Shown here in pieces: positions 45,367 through 53,511 of a stretch of 64,000 nucleotides of DNA. The translations under genes were made by a program, and so were the position numbers. Under the pieces are notes generated by a model that worked only from the letters and a program-made list of their open reading frames with translations, did not search any database and was not told where the DNA came from. Numbering within the stretch: the first letter of the stretch is position 1; each line of letters opens with the position of its first letter. Source of the DNA: Fluviicola sp. XM-24bin1 (GTDB taxonomy: Bacteria; Bacteroidota; Bacteroidia; Flavobacteriales_D; Crocinitomicaceae); contig QCWI01000009.1 of NCBI GenBank assembly GCA_003149635.1, positions 124,001 through 188,000 on the forward strand. The letters run 5' to 3'.

Positions 45367-47440
45367 GACGCTTTTCTAATTGATTTTTTCTGAATTGAAC
45401 TACGGAGAGATAAAAAGCCTCCACCTCTTTCGCATATACGAGTACGCTGACATCAGCACGATCCACGGCCATTCTCAAGGCGAGCCCTTCGTAATTGGAA
45501 ACCGTTAATTCACCCGTTTTAATGAACTCCTCTTCGAACTGATTGATAATTGCCGCATGCGAATTCGTGCGTTTACCTTCTGCGATTAACAGCGCTTTCG
45601 ACGCTTGAACCACAGCACTGTATCCGTGAAATTGTGCATCGGCCCAAAGTCGTTGTTCCAAGGCTTCTTGCATCAATGCCAATTTTTCCTCCGCTTCCAC
45701 GAACAAGGTAGCCACAAGGTCAATTACAACGCCGGCACACTCTCCAACACCGATCTCTTTTTCGTACAATTCCTCCTGTCCCCAATCGAAGAACAAGGCA
45801 TCCTCTGGATGCTCAATATCGGCCAGCGGTTTGAGCAATTGATAGAAGAAATTCTCTCCTTTCTCTTGATAGAATTCGAGGAAATTACGCGATGCTGATT
45901 CAGCGAATGCATCCAAAATCCATCGCAATGCATCCCCGGAACGTTTGCTCGGAATCTTGATCACTTTGTCTGCGAAAGCACCTTGCCCATCTCCTAAAAC
46001 TCCACCTCCAATTAGAATTTGAGAAGCAGGAATTACACGACCGTCTTTTGCTTTCATGGACATTCCCTGAAAACCGATATTGGCGATCATGTGTTGTCCA
46101 CACGAGTTCATGCAGCCGCTCAATTTAATGCTCACATGTTCTTTTGACTTCCACAATTCGTTGTACTCGTTTCGTAGAATTTCTTCCAACGCATTACTTG
46201 CGGAAGTGGTATTGGCAATACCCAAATTACAGGTATCGGTTCCAGGACACGCTGTAATATCCAAAGATGTTCCGTATCCAAAATCAACAAGGTTGAGCGT
46301 TGCTAATTCATTGTACACATGTACCAACCGATCTTTCGGGATGTGACGAATTAATAAATTCTGATCCACAGTAAATGTGAGCTCATCTCCGGTGTACTTT
46401 CGAGCAATTGCCGCGAGCCCTCGTGCTTGATCCGTTGTGAAATTCCCCAATCGAATACGCAATGCTGCGGCAAAAAGTCCTTCTTGTTTTTGCGGGATGA
46501 TATGCGATTTTTTCCACTGTTCGAATTCTGGTCCCGGCACTTCTGAATCCAATGTCACAGATGGAATAGAGATTTGGAATTCTAATTCAGGAATGGGAAA
46601 TGTTGTGACAGGAATTACCCTCAATTCTTGATTAACCAATTTCTGAAAAGCTTCAAAACCAATCGCTTTTACCCAAAACTTCAATCGAGCTTTCATGCGG
46701 TTTTTTCGCTCGCCGTAACGCTCAAACAAACGCAAAACCGCTTCAACTAATGGAATCACTTTGTCCGTTTCAAGGAAGTCATACAATACATCTGCTTGTC
46801 GCGACTGCGATCCCAATCCACCTGCAACCATGACTTTAAACCCCTTGATTCCATTTTGATCTTTGGCGATAAATCCAAGGTCGTGCATGAAGGTCAATCC
46901 ATTATCATTCGCGTTGTTTGAAAAAGCGATTTTTATCTTTCGCCCCATTTCCTGACACATTGGATTGCGCAGAAAGTACTTGAAAACAGCCTCTGCATGG
47001 GGACGAATATCAAAAACCTCTTCTGGATCGATTCCAGACAGTGCCGAAGCTGTTACATTTCTTACTGTGTTTCCACAAGCTTCACGGAGTGTGATCTCAT
47101 CCTTCTCCAATTCCGCCCATAATTCTGGAGTTCGATCCAGTGATACATGGTGAATTTGGATGTCCTGCCGTGTGGTAATGTGCAGTAATCCAGTTGAATA
47201 TTCATCCGAAACAGCTGCGATACGTTCCAATTTACGTGCGTTCAACTTTCCATACGGAATTTTGATCCGAATCATTTGAACTCCCGGCTGCCGTTGACCA
47301 TACACACCACGAGCCAACCGAAGGGTTCGAAAGCTCTCTTCGTCAATCTTACCAGTATGAAATTGTCGGATTTTATGCTCCAACTCGATGATATCTCTCT
47401 CCACCACCGGATTCTCTAATTCTGTTCTAAAACTTTGCAT
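45350..47440 (-). CDS. Siroheme sulfite/nitrite reductase with C-terminal HEPN-like extension
   Basis: 696 residues; ferredoxin-type sulfite reductases and NirA are usually 500-600. Two copies of the ferrodoxin-like repeat plus the siroheme/Fe4S4 cysteines: ACPGTDTCNLG (near 398) and SGCMNSCGQH (near 440). Context (cysHDN, siroheme genes, cysE, cysM) says it reduces sulfite to sulfide. No CysJ flavoprotein is nearby, so ferredoxin is the likely donor. From about 550 an extra helical domain (WADAQFHGYSAVVQASKALL, then SHAAIINQFEEEF) resembles HEPN domains. Confidence 0.9.
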   Translation of the reverse strand: MQSFRTELENPVVERDIIELEHKIRQFHTGKIDEESFRTLRLARGVYGQRQPGVQMIRIKIPYGKLNARKLERIAAVSDEYSTGLLHITTRQDIQIHHVSLDRTPELWAELEKDEITLREACGNTVRNVTASALSGIDPEEVFDIRPHAEAVFKYFLRNPMCQEMGRKIKIAFSNNANDNGLTFMHDLGFIAKDQNGIKGFKVMVAGGLGSQSRQADVLYDFLETDKVIPLVEAVLRLFERYGERKNRMKARLKFWVKAIGFEAFQKLVNQELRVIPVTTFPIPELEFQISIPSVTLDSEVPGPEFEQWKKSHIIPQKQEGLFAAALRIRLGNFTTDQARGLAAIARKYTGDELTFTVDQNLLIRHIPKDRLVHVYNELATLNLVDFGYGTSLDITACPGTDTCNLGIANTTSASNALEEILRNEYNELWKSKEHVSIKLSGCMNSCGQHMIANIGFQGMSMKAKDGRVIPASQILIGGGVLGDGQGAFADKVIKIPSKRSGDALRWILDAFAESASRNFLEFYQEKGENFFYQLLKPLADIEHPEDALFFDWGQEELYEKEIGVGECAGVVIDLVATLFVEAEEKLALMQEALEQRLWADAQFHGYSAVVQASKALLIAEGKRTNSHAAIINQFEEEFIKTGELTVSNYEGLALRMAVDRADVSVLVYAKEVEAFYLSVVQFRKNQLEKRHETIA

Positions 47441-47448
47441 TGTGATTC

Positions 47449-47481
47449 AAAAAAAAGCCCTCTATCAATGATAGAAGGCTT
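47449..47481 (-). terminator. Terminator immediately before the sulfite reductase gene
   Basis: On the minus strand AAGCCTTCTATC and GATAGAGGGCTT form a 12-bp stem with a 3-base loop, followed by eight T. The T run ends 8 bases before the reductase ATG. It could end the cysDN transcript or act as an attenuator. Confidence 0.8.
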
Positions 47482-47654
47482 CGTGGTTTTAACTTATCTC
47501 TATTCTACATAGCATCCCCATTACGCCTTCTTTTCTGAAGCATACAACACATCATTTTCGGACACATTGAGTGATACTTTTGCATATTCTTTGTTTTTAC
47601 TTTTCTCCTTATCTCCATCTTCCGATAGAGTCTTTTCTCTTTTTTCTTTTGTCT

Positions 47655-48902
47655 TTATTCTCCCTTCACAAATCCGACAGCTACCGTATTATTGGTTTGC
47701 GGATCAATTAGTATGAAAATTCCGTTTTTCTTATTCGTTTCGTAAGCATCAAAATAACCCGGTTGCGACAGGCGAATTTCGACTTCTGTGATATCGTTTA
47801 AAGCGATCACATTTTTGTTATCGGTTGCATTCTTCTTCGTTGGATCTACCGATTGCAAAATCGTCTGCAACTTTACTGGAAACTCTCGTGAAGCAGCTTT
47901 CATCAACCATTTCGAGCCCACGTTGGCATCTTTCTCATCCATCCAAACAAGCGTCGCTTTTACTGTTTGTTGCGGCTCTGGAGTCTCGTCCGGATGCACC
48001 AATATTGCTCCTCGGCTAATATCGATTTCATCTGCCAATGAGATGCTAACGCTATCTCCGGAAATGGCTTTGTCCTTCGTTTCTGTATAACGACGAATCT
48101 CCGTCACCACGCTTTCCTTTTTCGATGGAAGCACACGCAAGGTATCCCCTACTGAAACCGTCCCGCTGATCACGCGCCCTGAATATCCGCGGTAATCCAC
48201 AAATCCGTTTTCTTGTGAATGTGTCACGTGCTGAACGTCGAAACGCAAAGGCTGTGATTCTGAAATATCGGGATGAGTTTCATGCAGCAGACCGTTCAAG
48301 GTCTTGCCCTGATACCACGTCATGTTTTCCGATGGCTTAACTACGTTGTCCCCCTTTAAAGAACTTACCGGAACCACTGTGTACGGAACTGCTGCATTCA
48401 ACCCTTCAACCATACGTTGAATTTCAACGGCAATTTCCAAAAATCGATCTTGATCGTACTCCACCAAGTCCATCTTGTTCACAGCGAAAATCACTCGTTT
48501 CAAACGAAGTAAATGACTGATATAGAAGTGACGATAACTCTGCTCTAACAATCCTTTACGGGCATCAATCAAAATGATCGATGTTTCCGCCATGGATGCT
48601 CCAGTGACCATATTCCGCGTATATTCCACGTGGCCCGGACTATCGGTGATGATGAACTTATGCGTATCCGTTGAGAAATACATATTCGCCACATCGATGG
48701 TAATTCCTTGCTCTCGCTCTGCCACCAAGCCATCCGTGATGACGCTCAAATCCAAATCATCCCAACCTTTCTCGGCGGTTTTCTTCGCGACCAATTCTTC
48801 TTGCTCTTTGGTCAATGCATTATTGTCAAACAACAAGCGACCAATCAACGTGCTTTTTCCATCATCGACGCTACCTGCTGTACTTATTCTTACTAGTTCC
48901 AT
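47655..48902 (-). CDS. cysN: Sulfate adenylyltransferase, GTPase subunit
   Basis: 415 residues. EF-Tu-like GTPase: GSVDDGKSTLIGRLLFDN (P-loop), EREQGITIDVA (switch I), DSPGHVEYTRNMVTGAS (switch II) and NKMDLV. With CysD it activates sulfate to APS, using GTP. No APS kinase domain is fused at the C-terminus. ATG 48902 chosen because it starts MELVRISTAG as in the family. 213 bases separate it from the reductase gene. Confidence 0.93.
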   Translation of the reverse strand: MELVRISTAGSVDDGKSTLIGRLLFDNNALTKEQEELVAKKTAEKGWDDLDLSVITDGLVAEREQGITIDVANMYFSTDTHKFIITDSPGHVEYTRNMVTGASMAETSIILIDARKGLLEQSYRHFYISHLLRLKRVIFAVNKMDLVEYDQDRFLEIAVEIQRMVEGLNAAVPYTVVPVSSLKGDNVVKPSENMTWYQGKTLNGLLHETHPDISESQPLRFDVQHVTHSQENGFVDYRGYSGRVISGTVSVGDTLRVLPSKKESVVTEIRRYTETKDKAISGDSVSISLADEIDISRGAILVHPDETPEPQQTVKATLVWMDEKDANVGSKWLMKAASREFPVKLQTILQSVDPTKKNATDNKNVIALNDITEVEIRLSQPGYFDAYETNKKNGIFILIDPQTNNTVAVGFVKGE

Positions 48903-49009
48903 TTTATAAAGACTTTTTAGACTGTTGGATCGCTTCGCTTTTAGACCGCTAGACAATTCAACATTCATTTTTCTTATTCTTCTCTTTGCTCACACACCAA
49001 CTCACCGTG
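48903..49009. repeat. cysD-cysN spacer with repeat-like sequence
   Basis: The spacer contains direct-repeat-like units (TTTTTAGACTG, TTTTAGACCGCTAGAC) resembling those at 60076-60222. No gene. Confidence 0.4.
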
Positions 49010-49906
49010 CTAAAAGTATCCCCCTTTTTTGCGGTCTTCCAGTGCTGATTCACTTCGTTTGTCGTCAATTCTTGCGCCACGTTCCGAGTGTTTCGAAGCC
49101 ACATTTTCCTTTAACACATCTTCCACCGTTGCTGCATCCGATAGAAAAGCCGCTGTACATGTCATGTCTCCTACCGTTCGGAAACGTACCGTGCGTTCTT
49201 CAATTTCGTCGCTATCTACAATGTTTACGAATTCCGAATGTGCCAGGTATTGCCCGTCTCGTTTGATCAACTTTCGGTTGTGCGCGAAATAGACGGATGG
49301 CAATTCCAACCCTTCTTGAAGAATGTACGACCAAATGTCTTCTTCCGTCCAGTTGCTGATTGGAAAGGCACGCACATTTTCTCCGAATTGGATGCGACCG
49401 TTCAACAATTGGAAAGGCTCTGGACGCTGACGTTTGTAATCCCACTGTCCAAAATCGTCTCGTACCGAGAAGATGCGTTCCTTTGCACGACTTTTCTCCT
49501 CGTCACGTCGTGCTCCTCCCAAACAAGCATCGAATCCGTGTTCTTCGATAGCATCCAGTAACGTCACTGTCTGCAAAGAATTTCGGCTTGCGTATTTCCC
49601 CGTTTCCTCCTGAACTTTGTTCTGATCGATGGAATCTTGAACGTAACGGACAATCAAATCAGCTCCGAGTTCTTTCATGAAAGCATCACGAAACTCTATA
49701 GTTTCCGGGAAATTATGACCTGTATCCACGTGCATGAAAGGAAATGGAATGCGCGATGGATAAAACGCCTTACGCGCCAAATGTGCCATCACGATAGAAT
49801 CCTTTCCTCCCGAAAACAATAGAACAGGCTTTTTGAACTGAGAGGCTACCTCCCGCAGGATGTAGATGCTCTCGTTTTCCAGATCGTATAAATGTTGATT
49901 CTTCAT
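49010..49906 (-). CDS. cysD: Sulfate adenylyltransferase, catalytic subunit
   Basis: 298 residues, the standard length. PP-loop fold: LLFSGGKDSIVMAHLARKAF near residue 30, then HVDTGHNFPETIEFRD, CLGGARRDEEKSRAKERI and the C-terminal SERGARIDDKRSESALEDRKKGGYF region, all diagnostic of CysD. Forms APS with CysN. Upstream cysH is 6 bp away. Confidence 0.95.
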   Translation of the reverse strand: MKNQHLYDLENESIYILREVASQFKKPVLLFSGGKDSIVMAHLARKAFYPSRIPFPFMHVDTGHNFPETIEFRDAFMKELGADLIVRYVQDSIDQNKVQEETGKYASRNSLQTVTLLDAIEEHGFDACLGGARRDEEKSRAKERIFSVRDDFGQWDYKRQRPEPFQLLNGRIQFGENVRAFPISNWTEEDIWSYILQEGLELPSVYFAHNRKLIKRDGQYLAHSEFVNIVDSDEIEERTVRFRTVGDMTCTAAFLSDAATVEDVLKENVASKHSERGARIDDKRSESALEDRKKGGYF

Positions 49907-49912
49907 GATTCT

Positions 49913-50527
49913 TTAGTTATTAGTGTGCAATCCGCATTCACGGTTTGCCAATGCTTTTGTGGGATCGTAGTAACGATCTTCCGATTCTAATTGATGTGCT
50001 TCCAGATACGCGTCAAGGTTCTCATCCGACCAATGATAGAAGGGACAGACTTTGATCACGCCATCTTTTCCGATGTTCACGATGTCCATGGAATCGCGCA
50101 ATGCCGTTTGTCCTTTTCGAAGGTTGGTAAACCAAACATCCGGCTGATGATGATCCATCGCCCGCTTGAACGGTTCCAACTTCACTTGTTGGGTAAACAG
50201 ATCGTGTTCGGCTGTATCCGGCTCAGGAATTCCCATTACGACATCTCTATGCGCTGCAGTTTGCTGAGGAACATACAAATCGATGTTCAAGTTTAATTGC
50301 TGAATCGTTCTCTCCGCATGTTGATACGTGTATGAAGTATTGTATCCGCTATCGCACCAAATCACCGGAATATCCGCTCGCTGAGCTGTTACCGCATGCA
50401 AGATCGTCGCTTCGTAAGGACGAAAATTAGTCGTGATAACAGGCCTTTTCGCCACGCCAAGTGCCCATTGAACAATTTCCTCAGGACTTGCGTTTGCCAA
50501 TTCTTTATTGATTGCCTCCAGATTCAT
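49913..50527 (-). CDS. cysH: Phosphoadenylyl-sulfate (PAPS) reductase
   Basis: 204 residues, shorter than E. coli CysH (244). PP-loop family: WALGVAKRPVITTNFRPYEA at the N-terminus, IPVIWCDSGYNTSYTY, and the catalytic cysteine in the C-terminal ECGLH. The paired-cysteine motif (CC ... CxxC) that binds the Fe4S4 cluster of APS reductases is absent, so PAPS should be the substrate. No CysC was seen in the window. Overlaps the DUF2061 gene by 4 bp. Confidence 0.9.
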   Translation of the reverse strand: MNLEAINKELANASPEEIVQWALGVAKRPVITTNFRPYEATILHAVTAQRADIPVIWCDSGYNTSYTYQHAERTIQQLNLNIDLYVPQQTAAHRDVVMGIPEPDTAEHDLFTQQVKLEPFKRAMDHHQPDVWFTNLRKGQTALRDSMDIVNIGKDGVIKVCPFYHWSDENLDAYLEAHQLESEDRYYDPTKALANRECGLHTNN

Positions 50528-50754
50528 TGGTTTCTTTTTAAAAGTTTAACCCACGCGCGTTCGTGCAGATAATACAAGATCATTTTACTTATTACCTCAA
50601 TTCCTCCGATGCTCACCGCGACGTCTAATTTGCCTGTAAGCATATAGGAGATAAGCATGGTATCTAGCGTACCAATAATTCGCCACGAAAATGTTTTCAG
50701 TAGTGACACTTTGTTATCATCCAATCGCTTCAGTCCAATCGCATCAATGATCAT
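50524..50754 (-). CDS. DUF2061 small membrane protein
   Basis: 76 residues: KTFSWRIIGTLDTMLISYML and GGIEVISKMILYYLHERAW are the two halves of the DUF2061 family, with two hydrophobic helices. This family is often found at the head of sulfate-assimilation operons in Bacteroidota. Function unknown. First gene of the cluster, right after the promoter. Confidence 0.8.
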   Translation of the reverse strand: MIIDAIGLKRLDDNKVSLLKTFSWRIIGTLDTMLISYMLTGKLDVAVSIGGIEVISKMILYYLHERAWVKLLKRNQ

Positions 50755-50772
50755 TTCTCTTCAATTTCTGGA

Positions 50773-50780
50773 CAAATATA
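50773..50780 (-). promoter_or_regulatory. -7 element of the sulfur operon
   Basis: TATATTTG on the minus strand, 18 bases before the DUF2061 ATG. No TTTG at the -33 position, so an activator may be needed. Confidence 0.6.
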
Positions 50781-50786
50781 TGTTAT

Positions 50787-50809
50787 TACCCTAGTTATCC
50801 GATAGGGTA
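50787..50809 (-). promoter_or_regulatory. Palindromic operator candidate of the sulfur operon
   Basis: Perfect inverted repeat TACCCTA-N9-TAGGGTA placed just upstream of the -7 element, where the -33 contact would be. A dimeric regulator site is likely; its protein is unknown. Confidence 0.55.
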
Positions 50810-50886
50810 TTAGCGTTAAATTTATGTAAAGAAGTTAACAGGCGCCTGAAAACACCTTAATTACAAGGGTTTACGACCACGAAAAA

Positions 50887-52014
50887 TTATCGAAAATATT
50901 TCCGAAGTTGGAAAAATGGACGTTCAATTGCGTAATATGTAACAATTGAAGTCAAGTAAGAAGATACAAAAACCACCACGAAGAACATCCAATAATGTGT
51001 CCACTCGGTTGTAAATCCATGGTTCTTGAAATAGATTGCCCAGTAGTAAATGTAAATGGAGTGAACGATGTAAATACTGTAGGTAATTTCACCCGAGAAG
51101 GAGAACAATGGAATCTTATCCAATTTAACTATTGAGTTCTTGCTAAACACTTGTTCTAGAATGATTATTCCAATGATTACGGCAGGAAGTATGCGACCAA
51201 AAACAAAAAGTGAGTCTCTGAAAATGTGCCCTTCATATACAAGCAAGATGATGGCCGCAACATAGAAGATTCCAATTTGCCACTTTGGAAGGTTCTCAAA
51301 AAATGCTTTCGCACGACCAGTTGATGTCCAGATTGCCATCAAACATCCGATTGCCAAATCCGACATTACCGAAAACGTGTGATAATGCAGCATGCGATGA
51401 TCTCCCAAATGCATCGCTCTGAAGACAAACGATCCTATGATGATAGCAATGCAAATCAAAGTGAATACCTTTTTGTTGAATCGCCCGCCGAACGTTAATA
51501 TCGACATAAGCAATCCCCAAACGATATAAAATTGTTCCTCTACCCCAAGACTCCAAAGCGTGCTCAAAAAGTTAATTGGATCATGCGGCCCCATGATGAT
51601 TTCATCAATATTGGGAAGGAATAGCAGATAACGCCAGAGCTCATGGACGGTCTGAATTCCATAAGGTAAATGCGGAAAAATGAAGAAGCCAAAACCAAGG
51701 ATGAGGAAGTAAAGTGGCCATACACGCAGCAAGCGTCTGAGGAAAAATTTTCCAGTCTTAATCTTCCCGTTAGCCTCAAACTCCCAAAGCAAAATAGACG
51801 TGATCAGGAATCCGCTAATGACAAAAAACAGGATTATTCCCAAATGCCCGCGACCGAGTAAAAAATACGATTTTTCGTACCAGAAACCTTCGGAAAACTC
51901 TCCCCAAATAGCACCGGGCAAGGTGGCACAATGGAACAGCAATACTCCCATTGCCCCAAGGAATCTCAATCCGTTGATGTTTTCGAAATACTGCCTTTTC
52001 TTGGGCTGCTCCAT
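50887..52014 (-). CDS. Acyltransferase 3 family membrane protein (OafA-like)
   Basis: 375 residues with about ten hydrophobic helices. Family landmarks: LRFLGAMGVLLFHCATLP near the N-terminus (the catalytic His), RRLLRVWPLYFLILG, and LWSLGVEEQFYIVWGLL. These proteins acetylate or acylate sugars and lipids of surface polysaccharides. Nearby envelope genes fit; substrate unknown. It shares an upstream spacer with the divergent globin gene. Confidence 0.88.
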   Translation of the reverse strand: MEQPKKRQYFENINGLRFLGAMGVLLFHCATLPGAIWGEFSEGFWYEKSYFLLGRGHLGIILFFVISGFLITSILLWEFEANGKIKTGKFFLRRLLRVWPLYFLILGFGFFIFPHLPYGIQTVHELWRYLLFLPNIDEIIMGPHDPINFLSTLWSLGVEEQFYIVWGLLMSILTFGGRFNKKVFTLICIAIIIGSFVFRAMHLGDHRMLHYHTFSVMSDLAIGCLMAIWTSTGRAKAFFENLPKWQIGIFYVAAIILLVYEGHIFRDSLFVFGRILPAVIIGIIILEQVFSKNSIVKLDKIPLFSFSGEITYSIYIVHSIYIYYWAIYFKNHGFTTEWTHYWMFFVVVFVSSYLTSIVTYYAIERPFFQLRKYFR

Positions 52015-52064
52015 GCGGTAAATGTAACTATGATTTCTTACTTGATGATCGTTCCAGCATTTCC

Positions 52065-52072
52065 TACTTTTG
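52065..52072 (+). promoter_or_regulatory. -7 element of the globin gene (leaderless)
   Basis: TACTTTTG ends three bases before the ATG at 52076. Confidence 0.6.
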
Positions 52073-52075
52073 AGT

Positions 52076-52420
52076 ATGGCAGATATTCAAACGAAGGAGG
52101 ACATTGAATTATTGGTGAATTCCTTCTACACGAAGGTTTTAAAAGACGAAGTTTTGGCACCCTTCTTTGCAAGGTTGGATTTTGATCGTCATTTACCGAA
52201 AATGGTGCACTTCTGGGCGTTTGTGCTATTGGATGAACCCGGCTACACCACCGATGTTACGAAAACGCACATCAACATGCCATTGAAAAAAGAGCATTTC
52301 GATCGATGGATTGAATTATTCAATGAAACCACAGATGAACTTTTTTCAGGAGACAATGCAGAGAAAGCCAAACAACGCGCATTTTTAATTCGCTGGACGA
52401 TTGAAAGCAAGATGAATTAG
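52076..52420 (+). CDS. Group III truncated haemoglobin
   Basis: 114 residues, the typical short 2-over-2 globin. LVNSFYTKVLKDEVLAPFF (A/B helices), the MVHFWAFVLLDEPGY segment with His and Trp characteristic of group III, and LKKEHFDRWIELF with the proximal His. Such globins bind O2/NO and are often involved in nitric oxide or microaerobic responses. ATG 52076 is used; an in-frame TTG upstream falls inside the -7 element. Confidence 0.88.
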   Translation: MADIQTKEDIELLVNSFYTKVLKDEVLAPFFARLDFDRHLPKMVHFWAFVLLDEPGYTTDVTKTHINMPLKKEHFDRWIELFNETTDELFSGDNAEKAKQRAFLIRWTIESKMN

Positions 52421-52431
52421 GCGAAAAAATA

Positions 52432-52456
52432 GAGCACTGAGCGTAGCCGAAGTGCG
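52432..52456. repeat. REP-like repeat, copy 1
   Basis: GAGCACTGAGCGTAGCCGAAGTGCG; one arm of a repeat that recurs twice at 53375-53452. Lies between the globin and murI stops. Sequence quoted only in part: GAGCACTGAGCG with GAAGTGCG. Confidence 0.7.
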
Positions 52457-52466
52457 CTAATCTACT

Positions 52467-53282
52467 TTACAACGTTATATGCGTCGCAGCCACCGAACTT
52501 CCCATAAACTCAGAAGCTTGCTTATTGAAAATGTCCGTACTTTCCGAAGTCAGGTAATGAACCGATCCATTTCTACTCAACTTCGAATCCATCCAAGGGT
52601 GACGGCGCAAGTAATCCTCCAAACTTGCCGCAACAATACCTCCCTGAGAAACAACTTTTACACCCTCGGGAACAATAGTTTCAATATACTTTTGCAATAC
52701 TGGATAATGCGTACAGCCCAAAACAATCGTGTCGATCTTCGGATCTTTTTTAAGTAAGGTCGTTACGTCTTTTTCGATGAACTCGCGACCTGCGTGCGTA
52801 TCGTATTCATTGTTTTCAATCAACGGTACCCACAAAGGACATGCATGTTGCACCACCGAACACTGCGGCCAAAACTTCTTGATTTCAATCACATAGGATT
52901 CGGAAGCTACGGTTCCTTCCGTTGCCAAAATTCCAATGGACTTTGATCGTGAGTATTGCCCAACAATTTCAGTACTCGGACGAATCACACCCAACACACG
53001 TCGATTAGGAGCGATGTTCGGTAAATCATTTTGTTGGATGGTTCGAAGTGCTTTTGCGGAGGCCGTATTACACGCCAGTATCACCAAATGACATCCTCGG
53101 TCAAACAATTCTTGAACGGCTTCCAAAGTATATTGATAAACGACGTCAAACGATCTCGGGCCATAAGGCGCACGGGCGTTATCACCTAGGTACAAATAAT
53201 CGTACGCAGGCAATTTCTCGCGGATATCCTTTAGGATGGTCAATCCTCCGTAACCAGAATCAAATATGCCGATAGCGCCCAT
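52467..53282 (-). CDS. murI: Glutamate racemase
   Basis: 271 residues. Both catalytic cysteines are visible: LACNTASAKAL and LGCTHYPVL. GIFDSGYGGLTILKDI at the start and GDNARAPYG are family markers. Makes D-glutamate for peptidoglycan. REP-like repeats lie on both sides. A TAATTTTA element at 53287-53294, four bases before the ATG, may be a leaderless-type -7 element. Confidence 0.94.
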   Translation of the reverse strand: MGAIGIFDSGYGGLTILKDIREKLPAYDYLYLGDNARAPYGPRSFDVVYQYTLEAVQELFDRGCHLVILACNTASAKALRTIQQNDLPNIAPNRRVLGVIRPSTEIVGQYSRSKSIGILATEGTVASESYVIEIKKFWPQCSVVQHACPLWVPLIENNEYDTHAGREFIEKDVTTLLKKDPKIDTIVLGCTHYPVLQKYIETIVPEGVKVVSQGGIVAASLEDYLRRHPWMDSKLSRNGSVHYLTSESTDIFNKQASEFMGSSVAATHITL

Positions 53283-53460
53283 GGTTTAAAATTAGGAATT
53301 AGGAATGAGGAATTATGAATTGGAGGATGAATAATGAATCAGGAATAAAGAATAGCGGCTAAACAAATAGCCCCGAGCACTGAGCGGAGTCGAAGTGCGA
53401 TTTAATTCAAAACATTCACTTGGGATCCGCACTTCGGCTCCGCTCAGTGCTTCATACACA
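53283..53460. repeat. Repeat-filled spacer with inverted REP pair
   Basis: AT-rich GGAATTAGGAATGAGGAA-type units (53290-53350) precede two REP copies in inverted orientation: GCACTGAGCGGAGTCGAAG at 53377-53395 and CTTCGGCTCCGCTCAGTGC at 53432-53450 (one mismatch as reverse complements). They can fold into a cruciform or stem. No gene. Confidence 0.75.
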
Positions 53461-53493
53461 AAAAAATCCCGATCGTTTTCACAATCGGGATTT
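53461..53493 (-). terminator. Terminator of the uppS-bamA-ompH operon
   Basis: On the minus strand AGAAATCCCGATT ... AATCGGGATTTTTT: stem of about nine bp with a T run, 19 bases past the ompH stop. Confidence 0.8.
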
Positions 53494-53511
53494 CTAAAAG
53501 TTCTTTATCGC

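Noticed and set aside
47484-47654. Lys/Glu-rich open frame on the minus strand between cysN and the reductase gene (reads EYAKVSLNVSENDVLYASEKKA near its end)
   Set aside because: It has no start codon, overlaps the cysN end in another frame, and lies in purine-rich low-complexity DNA. The C-terminal 20 residues look protein-like, so it may deserve a look, but it cannot be supported as a gene.
53283-53360. Possible CRISPR array from repeated GGAATTAGGAAT-like units
   Set aside because: Units are short, irregular and without spacers of constant length.
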